From positions 682,001 through 746,000 of the forward strand of contig JAHNUO010000002.1 of the NCBI GenBank assembly GCA_019787685.1: 64,000 nt of DNA, in the 5' to 3' direction. Source of the DNA: Chiua virens (taxonomy: Eukaryota > Basidiomycota > Agaricomycetes > Boletales > Boletaceae). Shown here in pieces: positions 34,632-47,534 of the stretch (the stretch's first letter is position 1; the number at the start of each line of letters is the position of its first letter). A model generated the notes under the pieces. The model was not told the DNA's origin. It did no database searches and saw only the letters and a program-made list of their open reading frames with translations. The position numbers and the translations under genes are program-made.

Positions 34632-35607
34632 TATAGTCGAACACTTTTGGGACGACGGAGCAAGCAGAGAGGGCTTATATATGTCTCTGAAACGAGGTCA
34701 GGGTGATATCCGGAGTATCATATAGACAAGAAAGAAGACAAACGTATAGTGCAATTAGTTTGGCACGAGGTATAGCCGATCACAGGACTCGGCAAACAGC
34801 ATTGGCCATCGCGACCTTGTGCGCGGACGGGTGGTAGTTGCCGCTCGAGGTGACAATTTCATGTCAATGTGCAACATAGTGATACTGAGAACGGGCGGCG
34901 AGCAGGAGCGGAGGCATAAGAGACATTAAAAGTGGAAGTATGTCAGTCATCAATGACGAGGAGGGTGTGCCAGAAAGTTAGGATCCGAAGTTTGGGGCGG
35001 GAATGGATGTAGATCACAGCCAAGTTTGTGTTCATCTATCTGACATAGATCGGGAAGCGTGACAGCGACACATTTGTTGCGCTCCGGCACGGCTACCAAG
35101 ACACGGATAAGTCTCGACAGACAAGCCGAAGACGTTGACATAAAGCACACTTACTCCGTTGGTATGTTTATCCGCTGACATACAGTCTAATATGAATGCC
35201 CACATCTGGCATCCAGACCGAAATGTTCCTGCATATGTTGTGCTTGACAGTTTTGGGGTCGCAAAAATGTTCTCCATTCCAGTTACAATCAGCACATTTC
35301 GATGATCTCGCCCTTGGTCGAACGGACGCTAACGCTGCCCGCGCCATCATCCCCAGGTTTTGAGAATTATCGCAAGGCGAACGAGTCCTGCGCGCATGCA
35401 CCGCCGACATGTGGCGCGTTGGACAGGGTCTGGTTGTTTGTCCGTCGGAACTACCGAGCACTGGATAATGAACGCAGTAGGGGCGTGTTTTGGTTGACTC
35501 CGCGAGAGAAAGTAGAAAGTGGATCGAAACGGGTGTAGAAAGGGCAGGAGGTGTTTGCTAGTGTTTGAAATTGTCGATCCCTACGGTGGTCAATCGGAGC
35601 ATATCAT
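34632..35607. other. Intergenic region, no gene seen
   Basis: About 1 kb with only short open frames on either strand that lack conserved motifs. TATATA near 34677-34682 could serve the small gene on minus. Nothing else recognised. Confidence 0.35.
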
Positions 35608-35755
35608 TCAAATGTCATTCCACGAGTCGTCGGGCCCCGTGACGGCGTTGGTTTCTGCATCCAGGGTTTTCCCCGTGTAGTAGTCTGACACACGTACTGC
35701 AGCGACCACGCCGGTACCGCTCGCAGATCCATTCGGGGAAAGACGACTTACATGT
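35608..35755 (-). CDS. Possible 3' exon of a small gene
   Basis: On minus a peptide NGSASGTGVVAAVRVSDYYT then GKTLDAETNAVTGPDDSWND ends at TGA (35608-35610). It looks protein-like, but I found no convincing upstream exon before the divergent Nup120 gene at 35873. A GTAAGT donor at 35755 and a GCAG acceptor within the segment also allow it to be partly intronic. Confidence 0.2.
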
Positions 35756-35872
35756 AATGATTTGGGAATGTTAGAAGGTCATGTCCGTGTGATCCAAGTC
35801 AGGAGTACGGTGTTTCGCTCCAAAAAAGGAAGGTCTGGTTGAAGCAAAACTTGACTTTGCATTCGTCCACTG

Positions 35873-38800
35873 ATGGCTGCGGTCTCTATCCTGGTTCCAA
35901 CCCACATTTCCTCCTTCTTTCCCTCCACAAATGCACCCTCAATCGTCCTACAGTCTGCTCGTAGACATCTCGCCACCCCTCCCCCGGCCACTGATGCAGA
36001 TCTCCATCCCGAACACGCGTCTTTTGCGTCTATTATACAGTTACAGCATGTCGGGTCAATCCTCTTACGCGTTCTTCACGGTGGTTTGATCGTGGAACTA
36101 ATCTCATTGTCGACCCAAGCACCCCCGATTCGTTTTGTCTTCCCCGTTCCCATTCTCTCCGCACCGGCCATCCTCGCCGCAGCAGAGCAAGAACTCCATC
36201 TCTTGGTCATCACAATCACGGGTTCTCTTTACCGCCTCGTCTTGCCCGCTGGAAATCCCCATCTCCTTTGGCACGATCAGGCAGCTCCCAACTGGTGTAG
36301 AGAATACATCATCAAAAGTGTCGCAGATCTCTCTAGGGGTATTGTCCAAGTACACGGCATTCACTGTATAGTAATTGGTCTGAAGAATGGATCCCTTCTT
36401 CGTATAGAGTCAGAGCGCATCGGTGACGATACATGCGATGGTATGTCCTCTCCGTTACAATGTACATGTGCATTTAGTCCAGGCCTGCAGATCTTTGGAC
36501 CGAGGTTCTCAGCCAGCCAAAGTCTTTCTTTGGTACCTTTGTCTCTTACATCCCTGGCCTTCAGCCGGGTACAAACCCGTCATCGGAAATACTTTCCGTC
36601 GCGAGCCTTCCTCAGCCCACAGATCTCACTCATACCTGGACCCTGTCACGGGATCGTGTTCTCCGCCTTTGGACCGCAAAAAGCGGTTGTGTCGCTTCAA
36701 AGACCATTCCAACTCGGGTAACCGTCCAGTCAACCTCGCCTGGTGCCACTATGCCCGAGCCCTTGACTGCCGAAGCTCGCAATCTTCTCCGTATTTACGC
36801 CGGTGGTACCAACGATGAAGGCACGTTCGCCATCGCGTTCACCCCAACATCCGCCGACCCCCACTCCGGTGGATATTTCCAAATCTTTGACTCAACGTCC
36901 GATCAACTGCGCGAACTTGGGACCATCGAATGTTCTTCTGCTAGTGTCCATTGTCACTTGCAAGATTTCATAATCCACGACGGCATGTTGTGCGTGTTAT
37001 GGGAACGCCAAGGCTGCTCAATGACGGAGAAAACACCCTTGGATTTAGGGAACCTGAATACTTTCGACAACACATCGTGGTCTACATCCAATCACGGGGA
37101 AGAGGCCGACCTGACTCCCGCGTACCTTGAGGAGCTTCTTCGTTTCCCTGGTTCGCTCACCGAGAAATTTTTGCAGGCAATCCTGCGGCCAGGCTTATTC
37201 TCTCCCCTATCCACCCGCACTGCCCTTGAGCAGTACGTAGATGCCTGTCTCTCCCTCCCCGGTCCTCCCGCCCCAGAGCTCACAGCATCCTATACGACTG
37301 TAGTCGAGAACATTGCCGCAGTGGTAGGATGTACAGTCTCTCTCGTACAAGATCCGCACACTGGTGCAATGCAACACGACCGTTACTGGAGTGCACTCAA
37401 ACGAGATTGGGAAGGATTTATAGCTCGCTGCCGTGAGGTGGAGCGCAGTGCGCGGTGGCCTCTTGCTCTTTGCGTTGGCCAGGGGAGTGAAGGTGTCATC
37501 GTTGTTGACAGGGAACGAATCAATATTATTGCAAAGGAGGATCTTCCAATCACTATTCATAGACACCTCAGTGATTCCCTTGCGGTGGACTCTCATTTCA
37601 CTGTTCTTGACATTGCATGGACCCTGTGCGACAAAATTGGACCGGAACTTCTCCGCAGCGTGGAGACCAGGGTTGTTGATGTTCTCCATCAGGAAGTGGC
37701 CTTCTCCGTTGTGGATATTCTCGGTGACCAGGCGCAACGGTTGGACTTTGCGGAATGTCTTGACGAAAGTACTCAAAATTTGATCATCACAAGGTTGCAA
37801 GACGTCGAAGATCTCGACAAAGATATTCGAATTATCCTTGACTTGGTCGCTGGCTTCGATCCGCAAGTCAAGCGAGAGGAAGACGAAGTTGAGCTACTCC
37901 TTCCACCTACGCGGTCGGAGTGGAAGGTCGCCCTTTCAGCAGCCTACGTGTCCACCTCTGTACACGCTCGCTATGACATTTGTATTGCTTTGATGGCCCT
38001 TCTCTTCTTCCTTGCCGACGATTTAAAAGAATGGGATCCGTCTCTGCTGGAAGAAGTATTTGCCTGTTTTCCGAGGGCTCGCTATGCTCCGTTTTGCTGC
38101 GCGTCAACCAGCGGCAGACCACACCCAAGATCCCAGGCCGTCAGACGACGCAAACACTGACGACATGATTGCACGCATGAGCAACATGCAGGTGTCGAGG
38201 AACCTCTCTCGCTTTGCGCCGACATCATCCGTTGTACACCGTCTAATAGCTCAGTCGGGCGAATGCGATGAGCTACCTGGGTCTGCGCACCGCTTTCTAG
38301 ATGCCACTGGTCTACTTCAGTCCACTTCCCCCGCGCGTGCCACTGTTTTTGAGGTACAAATTTGCGACAACCTTCGCAAGATGGGATATCCTGAAATTGC
38401 TCGAGACATGCTTGCATGGCTGCCGCGAACACCTGGTGTTGTCTTTGTCACCACGCAACTCTACATTGCTCTTGGACGTGCGGATGATGCAACTAGCATG
38501 ATGGAGAAAGTTGCTGCACGTTTTGGTATGTTACTAAACGCATCTGCATGCCAATTTTCGTATTAAATTTCTCAGGTTATGAAGGTGGTCTTTCGTTTGA
38601 GGATATGGAGGCATTATTATCTGTTCTGCCTGACAAGGCTTTCTATGACTCAGATTTCGACTTCTATCTTGATATGTCAACACTTTTAAGGTCAAATGGC
38701 CTAAAACAACACGAGGTTTCATTCCTTCGTCTGGCCTTATCAGTTGCGCCTCCAGAAGCTGACACAGCGGATATATGGTACGGCCTGATTTGGGGGTATA

Positions 38801-40495
38801 TTGATATTTCTTCCTGGGAAGAGGCCTATTCATCAATCGTCGCAACCCCATTCGACAGCGTGTAAGACGGTTCTTGCACACATCGTATTAATAATTGATT
38901 AACGCAAGATTTATACAGAAAGCGGGATTCCATCTCCCGGCTCGTATATCGAATGTGCGAAGAGGGTGCCATCGAATTGCTAGTTTCTCTGGATTTCGCT
39001 GGCTTCGCTTCCGAAGTGGATGATGCCCTTGCGTTCAAAGCGCGCAACACCGATCCTCGTGCTCGCCCCTTCTACTCCAGAATCCTGTACACGTGGTATA
39101 CACGAAGAGGGGACCATCGGAGCGGTAAGTTTTCAGCTCTCTTACAGGTCGTAAAAATCTCCGTATCCGAACCCTTAATCTATTAGCTGCCCGAACCATG
39201 TACCAACGTGCGCGCAAACTCCAGGAAATCACCTACAAACCCACTGACGTGATATCGCTGATGGAGGACCAACTGGAATCTTATTTACTCGCGATCAACT
39301 CGTTGTCCCTTCTGGAACCCAAGAATGCATGGATTGTTGTTCCACAGGCTATCAAGGACTTCGAGGTAAACGACGATCTTCATGTGACCATCTTGTTTTG
39401 CTGATCTCGTCATGATAGTCCCGTAAACGGCGGAAATTGGCACAAAACTTGCCGCCTCCGACTAAACGTATTGATTCAGAGATTATAGACCTCGAAGACC
39501 TCCGCTTCGAATACACGTTGGTATCCGCAAGGCTGCGCCTCATTCGACGTGACTTGACACTGCTTTCTGCTCCAGGTGAATAAAATGAATAATTAATTTA
39601 ATCAAGGGCACACGGGCTGACGGTTTACGTCGTTAGACACACTGTTATCGCCACCCCTGGTAATCCTAAGGTTAGGGCAGGCTAATCAATTCGAGCTAGC
39701 GATAACAACGGCCCGGGCACTTGGCGTGGATATGAGCGAACTTTTCGCTGCACTCGCAAGACAATGCATGAGGCTGTCGCAAAACCCTGACGGAGTTTTG
39801 TAGGGAACCCCATCGAGTAACTCGCTTGCCATACTGACTCCTGTACACAGGCAAGATACCGCGGATTGGCTTCTAACGGATAATATTTCTTCATGGCCTG
39901 GGGCACCTGCTGATAGAGGGTGGCGGTACCTTAAACTTGCTCTAGAACGCCATGACGGTGGAGATACGGATTATCGGTACACCAAAGCGGCCTTGGAAGC
40001 CATCCTAGTCACTTGACAGGTCCTCGCCCCCTCCCCCTTGGCTCATCCACACGCTCGAAGTCAGTCTCCTCCATTAGGTTTCCCTTCGGGTGATGCTCAT
40101 GATTATTTAATTTTTTCCTTGTCCCATTCCCAGGAACATCATCACGAGTATCTGATCCGAATTAGTCCTCCGCTTTGACATTCTCGAAAGCGCCCTGGAA
40201 TACACGCTCTCATTCGTTCAAAAGGTCAGCCAAGGTTTTCGATATCGTCATGCGAAAAAGGTCTAAATCTTAAAATGATGTACTCACGGCACGTCAGCAG
40301 GATGCTGCACTCTCACGCGCGCAACCGAAAATGTCGTGCACGACCTGGCTGCCTTACACGCTCATCGACCAGGTACTGGTAGCTGCGGCCGCGCAGGACG
40401 ACTTGAGCCCTCGTGGACAGACGCTCAGACGGACGCTCCAGACGGAGATTAGTAATCGCGTCAAGCGGATGCAAAAAATAAGCAAGCTTTCCTAG
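35873..40495 (+). CDS. NUP120: Nucleoporin Nup120/Nup160 (Y-complex scaffold)
   Basis: Scaffold subunit of the Nup84/Nup107 Y-complex of the nuclear pore. Exon 1 is 35873-36440 (MAAVSILVPTHISSFFPSTN), exon 2 starts at 36491 and yields DLWTEVLSQPKSFFGTFVSY, then the family's propeller signature THTWTLSRDRVLRLWTAKSG. ALKRDWEGFIARCREVERSA and the alpha-solenoid blocks LVYRMCEEGAIELLVSLDFA, YTRRGDHRSAARTMYQRARK and IIDLEDLRFEYTLVSARLRL follow over several short introns. The true C-terminus lies downstream of an apparent stop at 40014-40016: PPPPWLIHTLE, EYLIRI, FDILESALEYTLSFVQK and, after an intron 40225-40297, STW-like CTTWLPYTLIDQVLVAAA to RVKRMQKISKLS. Single-base breaks at 38071-38072, 40014 and about 40165-40172 explain the apparent truncation. 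Confidence 0.85.
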
Positions 40496-41106
40496 TTCAA
40501 AATCGCTACCTCCTAAAAGAGCGTCCGTCTCCTGTACCACACAGCCTGAACGCATGTCCTTTGATGTACCTATCCAGTCTTGCTTTGCAAATTACAACTT
40601 ACGCGACGGTCCGTATGAGCGTGGAATGACGGTTTTTTTTCCTCTTCTTTGATGTGACAGGGCGTGCCGACAGGTCGCAGCACTTTATAGAGAAACGAAT
40701 AGTCTGACGTTCTGTGGAAAAAAAAACGGACGGTCCGAACTGAACGTAGGTTTCGCGATGCTTGTGAATACAATACAACATGGTAATATAGCAGTGAGTA
40801 GGAAGCGCGAACTCAAACAGAGTAACAGAGGGCATCTTCGAATATATACACGCGGCAGGGAACAGCAGTAGAATGTGAATATGGATGTGTGCGTAGCTTG
40901 CATGAGGAAAATAGATAAATGGGTATCTGAATGCAACGGGGGCAGGCAGCGATGCCGTGCACCACCACAAATACGTACTAGGGCGTGCAATGGCGACTCA
41001 AGGGAGAATTGGGGGAGGAGGAGCCAACGATCCGACACCATAAGAGATTCCGTCCTGTCTTTTACATAATCCAAATATTCCCCATCAAAAGTCGTCTGGG
41101 AGGTCG
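40496..41106. other. Intergenic region between convergent genes
   Basis: About 610 bp between the Nup120 stop and the transcription-factor stop. Minus-strand ORFs here are T-rich chance frames. No feature recognised. Confidence 0.4.
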
Positions 41107-44100
41107 CTAACAATGCCGATCACCCGTGTGTCGTGGATGTTGCATCACGTCAAGAAATCGAACCCACTCGGCTTGACTAAGTGAGGGTCCCCACATAGTC
41201 TCCTCTTCCGTCGCTGGATATGAATAAGGGTATCGCCCAAGAGTGGGATCTCCCGCCATTTGAGGCTTGCCGCGATGGGTCAGAGTACGACTGCCGTGAT
41301 GGGTCAACATAATTTCGCGACGATGCCTGGTCGGAGTAGGAAGCCCGAGAGGGATATGGTTCGGGATAAGAGGCGGCTGGGCGAGCGTCTGGATAAGGAT
41401 TGCTGCTCATCGTTCCAGAGGAACGAGCCGTGTCACCGTAAGCATGACGGGAAGAAGAAGCTTCTACAGCGTAGGTCGCCCTGGACGCGTCGGGATAAAT
41501 TTGCGACTGGGATTGTGACGTTTGGGGCGCGGTAACAGAATAAGACAGGGGGGACGAGATGGGCGGCGCGGCGACGACTTGCGATGACATTGACTGGACG
41601 GGCGATTCCTGCACCCCCGCGTATCCGACGAGCGAGGAAGACTGATGTTGTCTTGCCAGACACAGTGCCGTAATCCGCTGAGCCTCGGGGCTGGGCATTG
41701 CACCCTTGCGGACTACCTGAGTTACCAGTGGCAGGTGAACTCAGGTATCCTGGCGCATTGGGTGAATCAACAGCGTTCACCCTGGGATACTTTGGAGAAT
41801 CGTGGTACGGAAATGAGAGCGTTTTGACAAGGCTCAGCACACGGCTCTTCTTGCGCTCTCGTTCCTTCTCGTCCTCACTTGCAAAGTCCTGGCCGTATAG
41901 AGGTGCGAGCGCATGAAGAATGTCGAGCGCTTTATCTGCGACCGGCGACTCCCGACTGAGCTCGAGAGTTGTCAATGCCTTCTGAATATTTGCACGGAAT
42001 AATGAAGCACCAGGCTGGTCGGGGCTTGAAATCAGTTGGAATGAGAAAAACATGGCAGAGCTGAACACGTGGAACGGGCCCCAGTTCATGTGGCCAGGAA
42101 CTGCTAATGATGCATTCGCCATGAAGTCTGGACGAGCTTGACCCACAAGGGTGATCAGTTTGTCGGCGGCACCAACGGCGATGTCAAGGGAGATGGCGTG
42201 GCGTTCGTTCTTAGCACCCTTGTCTTTTGATGACGAGGCCTGCTTATCGCTGACTTTAGGAGAAGGTACTGACGCGTATGGCCGGTGGAGGGTAAAACGA
42301 ATGTGGTAGTAGCTGGTGCGGATAATCACGCTCTGAACACCCAAACGACGGGTGACGGTATGGGAACTCGCGAGACTGCGTGCTACCCTGAATTCATCGA
42401 GGTCGAGTTCGGGGGGGAGAGTGTCCACCCATTGGGTGAGAAGGCGATCATGAGCTTGGACGGTCTCGTAGGCAACGGGACGCATGGATACTGCGCTGTC
42501 CATGATGTCGCCCAGAATGTAGGCGAGACGAAAAAGGTGAAGATTTGGGAGATAGATACGCGGTTCATCGGGATGATGAACAGGGTCAGATGATTCCGGA
42601 AGTTGTGTATCGAAATGATGAGAAGCAATAGAAATCGGGCGACCAAACATGAATGCCTGCCACCTGCGGGAACAAGGTGGGTAGAGTGTGAGAGGAAAAG
42701 ATGGGAGACAAACCTTTCCAGGAGGATGATGTGCCACCAGGCCCACCGCCGCCTCTCGGCAACCTCTTTAGACATACGCCATTTGAAGGGGTCGCGATGC
42801 AAACCCATAGCCATACCTATACTGACGAGCTCACCCCTGACGGTCCAGATTTCTTCCGAGTCTGTTTTGACCAATGTGAGGTAATGAGAACGGATGAGGA
42901 GGCACTCGACAAGTTCGAGGCTGTAAGTTTTGTGCTCGTTTCTGTGACGGTCAAGGGCGGAGCGCATGACGTCGTAGAATTTACGGCAAATCTCCTCGAG
43001 TGAGTCACCGAGCTGCGCCACGAGGCGGTCGCCTGGAGGGAGGTAATGTACTGCGATGGCCATGATCATGCACATGGTGGCAAGGACGATGCGGTCTGCA
43101 TTGGCACCCGTCTTATACCGAGACCAAGCAGTTTAGAAAGGCGGGTTGGTGAACGTGGCGGTAAATCCAGTTACAGTATTCGAAATAGTACGAGATGAGA
43201 CTGTCTATGGTCTCGAGGGAGGGGAGGAGAGCGAGGAGATCTCTATCGTACTCGTTTGTGGTCACGATTTCGTCAAGGTGAGCGTCTTGACTGGGTTGGC
43301 GGTCGCTATCGTCGGACTCCCTCGAGTTCTAAAGTAATGTTAGGGAGAGGGAGGAGGAAAGAAGGAAAGGAAGGTACCAGAGTAAGATGAGTAACGGCAG
43401 AGGTGGCGCCGGTGTAAAAGCCGCCATGACCGTGTCCGCCAAGCATACCGGGGATGCTATCTTTTTCAAGGGCATCGGCATCGACGGGTTCCTTCTTCGG
43501 AATGGGCGTGACGGAATTGTCGAGAGGGTGTTTGGGATGGGACGGGACGGCTGTGCCGGGACGGTGGTTTGCAAGAACGTAGGTTTCGAGAAGGGAGACG
43601 GAATGTTTGAGACGGGTGATTTCTTGCATAGGGTCGACTCTGCTAGCATTGCTGTACTCAGGGGGTCAGCGGGGAAAGGGGTCAAAAGGAGACGAAGACC
43701 GACTGGTCATCGCGGATGTGGAGCTCGGACTCGTGGCCTTTGGCATCCTGGTAGCAAAGTGCAATGGTGCCTGGAATGGGGGTAAGGAAGGAAGGAAGGG
43801 GAACGCGAAAGAGATACCTCTGAGGACGCAACTAGAGCATGGACGGTTTCTGGTGGTGTTGAGCTATGTTGTAAAGGGGTTGAGAGTGGGATATACCTGT
43901 CGCACTTGAGTTTGCTATTTCTGCAAGGCTCACAGTTGATGGCTTTGCGAGCGCGCTTTGTGGGAGGTCGTGGGTCGTGTTCGCCGGGTGGAGGGGTCGT
44001 TCTTGAACGTACTGCGGGTGTTGTTGTGTTCGTAGTACGCTGTTGTTTTTGTCTTGGGTGGTTTGTTGAGGAGGAGGCCGAGTCTTGGATGGTGTTGTCG

Positions 44101-44144
44101 TCTGGCATGATGATTGATGCCCATTCGGATCGAGCCCCGACCAA
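41107..44144 (-). CDS. Zn2Cys6 fungal-specific transcription factor
   Basis: Binuclear zinc cluster regulator with a fungal-specific middle homology domain. Spliced from the 5' end it reads KAINCEPCRNSKLKCDRNRP then CSSCVLRGTIALC, a canonical Cx2Cx6Cx5Cx2Cx8C cluster crossing two introns. A leucine-type linker MQEITRLKHSVSLLETYVLA follows. The middle domain includes LISYYFEYCNWIYRHVHQPA, RIVLATMCMIMAIAVHYLPP, VECLLIRSHYLTLVKTDSEE, SIGMAMGLHRDPFKW and ERRRWAWWHIILLERWQAFM. The C-terminal region is Ser/Gln/Tyr-rich and ends GPSLSQAEWVRFLDVMQ, common in this group. Single-base breaks at 43130, about 41690-41703 and about 41265-41275 must be bridged. ATGs at 44144 and 44108 are both possible starts. 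Target genes unknown. Confidence 0.82.
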
Positions 44145-44419
44145 AAGACGGTCATCCTCTTTTTATTTATTTAAAACCCTAACCCCTCTTTCCATGAAAA
44201 TAATAATAAACAAATCTCGCTTCATTCAATGTGAACATCGATCATCACGGTCATTGACAAAGTACTCCTTACCCACGTTATCTACTCTCTCTCCACCGAT
44301 ATCCGCCCTCGATCGCATACGGCTCTCCACCTTCCAGGTCGTCATGCAACGGACAGCCCCAGTCTCCGTCGTGACATGCCCTCCGCACACACTCTCCAAA
44401 TACAGTGCTGAACGCCGTT

Positions 44420-45100
44420 TTAGCCCTCTGAGAATGGGAATTCACAGTGCAACCAATCCCCGTGCCAAGGATAGTCTGTAGATGAAGGTCTTCACCCGGA
44501 CCCCTCGCTCGGTTAGGCAACCCAAGTGAAATTACCAATAGCCATACATATCTCGTTGCGCTTGTACCAGAGAGATCTCGCGTCGCACCCATGCTGTTTC
44601 CTTGGTCAGCAGACACTCAAACTCGCTCGCTTACAGGGGGCGGACATGGGTATCCCTGTTCTTCTAATATACGCTCGGCATGGATGAATCTGCCACGACT
44701 ATCTCGGACCACGCCGCTCGAGGAAGAGCCGCAGAAGAAAAAAAAATAATGCCCGATCAGCGGCTTCGACGCCCAAGATCCGGCATCGTTCGGAAATTCC
44801 AAGAATCCGTCCAACGTCGCAGGCTACTATGCAAGGAAGACGAAGAGCGGAAGAAGGAAAATACGGTCGTTTACGATCGTCGACGATGAACGTTTGGCGT
44901 TCGGTATCACCAGACATTTGAACCCGCTGTCCTGAGCTAGCAGTGGGTGACACTGGCGTCAGAGGTACGCGTTCGTTGACGACGGCAAACCACTGTTGAA
45001 CATCGCTTGGCGGAACCAAAAGTTGACATGTGCGGGAATCGGCAATTGCATCGGGACAAGTAAACTGAGCCTCTGGCTCGATCGTGATCGAGAGCGCTAA
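44420..45100 (-). CDS. Unassigned candidate coding region
   Basis: On minus, a long open stretch SITIEPEAQFTCPDAIADSR, QLLVPPSDVQQWFAVVNERV, GDTERQTFIVDD, then (after a frame change near a T-run at 44741-44749) GVVRDSRGRFIHAERILEEQ and GYPCPPP. A GTAAGC...AAACAG intron then joins PPP to HGCDARSLWYKRNEICMAI, which splices on to DYPWHGDWLHCEFPFSEG and a stop. The Cys/His/Trp content and matching splice sites suggest a small real gene, but I recognise no family and the 5' end is unknown. Confidence 0.35.
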
Positions 45101-45348
45101 GAAGTTCGGTCAGTACTTACATACATAATAACAGTCTTTTAAGGCTTTAAACAACCAAGACGATGGTTCGGCCGTCAAAATGCCCTAGGTCTGTATAGGT
45201 CATAGTGTCGATATGGGAAATAATGGAACAATGCCTGGGTGGTATCTGAACAGTCGGAAATATAATAGCGTGAACGAGCTCGAGTGAGATGCAATATAAA
45301 TATATCGCACAATATGTACCCCATGCAGCAACCCCTTGGTGGAAACAC

Positions 45349-47023
45349 TCAGGCATACAGCGCATTCATGTCCACTTTGGGAAGACGATAGTCGCTTGTC
45401 CCTACCGATGATTCAGCACGAATCTCTCCGTGACCCGCCAAGACACTCACCGGCATGACGATACGGTAACCCGTTACTTTTCTGTCCCCACCACATAGTA
45501 GGCGACCATTCGTCTATCAAGTTCGCAAGCGTCTGCACGTGCCCATACGCAGCTGGCTGGGGACCGCTTTGCGGGAGCAACGCCACGATGGTAAAAGTGA
45601 GTGCGAACACCAAGAGCGCCCCTGCATAGTTGAGAATCTAGATGCCAAACGACATGAATGATCGGACAAGAAACATCGTCGCACGTGCAAACCTGGAATG
45701 GCCACATGCTCACGGCGATTGCTGTCAGTAAACCGTTCTCTGCTGTCCCCGCCAAACTGAAGGCAAGCCCAAGCATCCAATCTAGGAACGTGATCAAAAC
45801 GGGGGAGGAATGCAGTCGGGCATAGTGCGACTTACGCACGACAGGTTTCACCGCCAACAGTGTGGCATTCAGAGGGCTCCCAAAAACGGGTGCTAGAGGA
45901 TGCGATGAAATCGTGGTTCCCACTTTCGTCGTCGCTTTCCTCCATAACCTCTCGTCCCGAACGACGTTGGCAACCAGCTCAGAGCAATGGAGCGCCACCG
46001 TCAAGGGTCCTTGTATGGCGGCCATGTTGATATAATATAGCCCCCAGTACCAGTACACACCACCCTCGATGGGAATGGAATAGGCGACGACATGAGTCTG
46101 GGAAGCCGGGAAGAACGACCACGATTTCACAGCATCCGACATGCTACGATCAGAGAGGCTGACGACGATGACGCCCCAGACGATGTAGATGACCACGAGC
46201 GCCCACAGTGTCAAAACGACCTTTCTGACGCTCGAGTGCGCGCGCCACGCAGAAGGTTGTCTGGGAGATGGGGACACCGGTCCCCGCGAGGCAGCGTCGC
46301 AAATGCCGTACATACAACGTCCCGGCTGAGGAATGATCTGGGCGTGATGGACGAGAGCCGCAGTGATGTCAAAAGCAGAGGAGCTCCATGTGAGGATGTC
46401 GGCAGACCGAACACTGGCAAGGGCGATGATGGCTTGTAATTCGATGGCAACGCCCAAAACAAAGAGCGGTACTTCGGCAACACACATGGCGTGTCCAGCA
46501 TTGGGGACACTCGACGAATCCAGGTCGACCGACAGCGTGACGAGCAAATTCGAGCTGTATGACACGATCAAAAGGATCGCCATCAAGACATTGCACGCGG
46601 TGCCATTGGGGTTGAACCAGCCGTCCGATGCTGAAAGAAGTCGGAGGTTGGTATTGAATCGCAGTCGTTGCTGGGATGCCAGAGCGGAGCGCAGGGCAAT
46701 TCCGTGGACAAAACCGGTCGCCTCCGTGCAAGCTGCGACCATCAATTGAGCGCAAGCGAAAGGGCTTCCCTTTCCCAGCCGTTGTTGAGCGAAACCACCA
46801 GAATACCAGCGGATAAGGTGTTCTTTGATATGAATATCATGAAGCCTGCAATGATGCAGAGAAAACCAAACAGCGCGGCGACGGCGACGCCCACGAGGCC
46901 CACTTTGCGAGAGAGTTCACTACGGTCATAGAATTCGGGACCCGCCGTCTGTCTGGGCGGTTTGAAATTGACCGACTGGAAATCAGACGTTGTGTAACTG
47001 CTCCAGCGGTCGGAATAAGACAT
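45349..47023 (-). CDS. Seven-helix membrane protein of unknown function
   Basis: Predicted polytopic membrane protein with seven hydrophobic segments in order: VGLVGVAVAALFGFLCIIAG, NVLMAILLIVSYSSNLLVTL, VPLFVLGVAIELQAIIALAS, VVLTLWALVVIYIVWGVIVV, YWYWGLYYINMAAIQGPL, ITFLDWMLGLAFSLAGTAEN and ILNYAGALLVFALTFTIVAL. The start at 47023 is MSYSDRWSSYTTSDFQSVNF. The reading frame breaks by one base near 46744-46752, between REALSLALN and MVAACTEATGFVHGIALRSA. Two introns near the end join WPFQ to ILNYAG and YRHAG to TSDYRLPKVDMNALYA before the stop at 45349. No GPCR signature (DRY, NPxxY) is evident. It appears to be a conserved basidiomycete orphan; localisation and ligand are unknown. Confidence 0.7.
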
Positions 47024-47534
47024 GTCCTAGAGTAAAAGGAAGAAGAGTAGGTGGGCTTACGCGGTCGACGCCTGCCCGTTAATCAACGAGGTCGTCCCTG
47101 GGTTTTAATCGTGGCTGGTTTGAGTACCGAGCACAAGGTCCAAGTGCCAGTGGCGATCAATGATGTCCCTTGGTCAGGTACTACAGCAAGTCCGTTGAAA
47201 CTCAGAGTAAAAACTGAGCCCCCTACCGGCCCAGATGCATTCTAGGAATAAATTGAATTATCCATGAGTGCACGATGGATGAAATATGCTGGGAGCCCCA
47301 TCGATTTTTCAACAACTTGACCGGGGTCGGGCGGTAGTGTGAGGTCTAGGCCATGTGCCACGGCATGGCCTGAGAAGAGGATCACGTACTGCATTGCTAA
47401 CCGAGGCTTGGGACCTGAAAAACACTTTTTTGAGATTCTTCTAGACAATGCTACCAAGTTGAAGCTTAGACTCAGTCCGATGAGGAAATATCATATTTTT
47501 TGAGCGGGACATGTTCAACTAATCAGGGCTTGCT

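Noticed and set aside
35302..35538. Plus-strand 78-codon ORF
   Set aside because: No conserved motif, no splice partner, composition like intergenic DNA.
36751..38160. Separate 469-codon gene
   Set aside because: It is the middle of the Nup120 gene; the frame continues upstream through THTWTLSRDRVLRLW and downstream after a one-base shift.
40599..41113. Minus-strand ORFs of 123 and 142 codons downstream of Nup120
   Set aside because: Phe/Ser/Cys-rich translation of a purine-rich plus strand with no conserved motif; lies between two convergent gene ends.
44165..44190. Telomere-like AACCCTAACCCC next to an A/T-rich stretch
   Set aside because: Only about one and a half units, within a promoter and between ordinary genes; not a telomere or an interstitial array.
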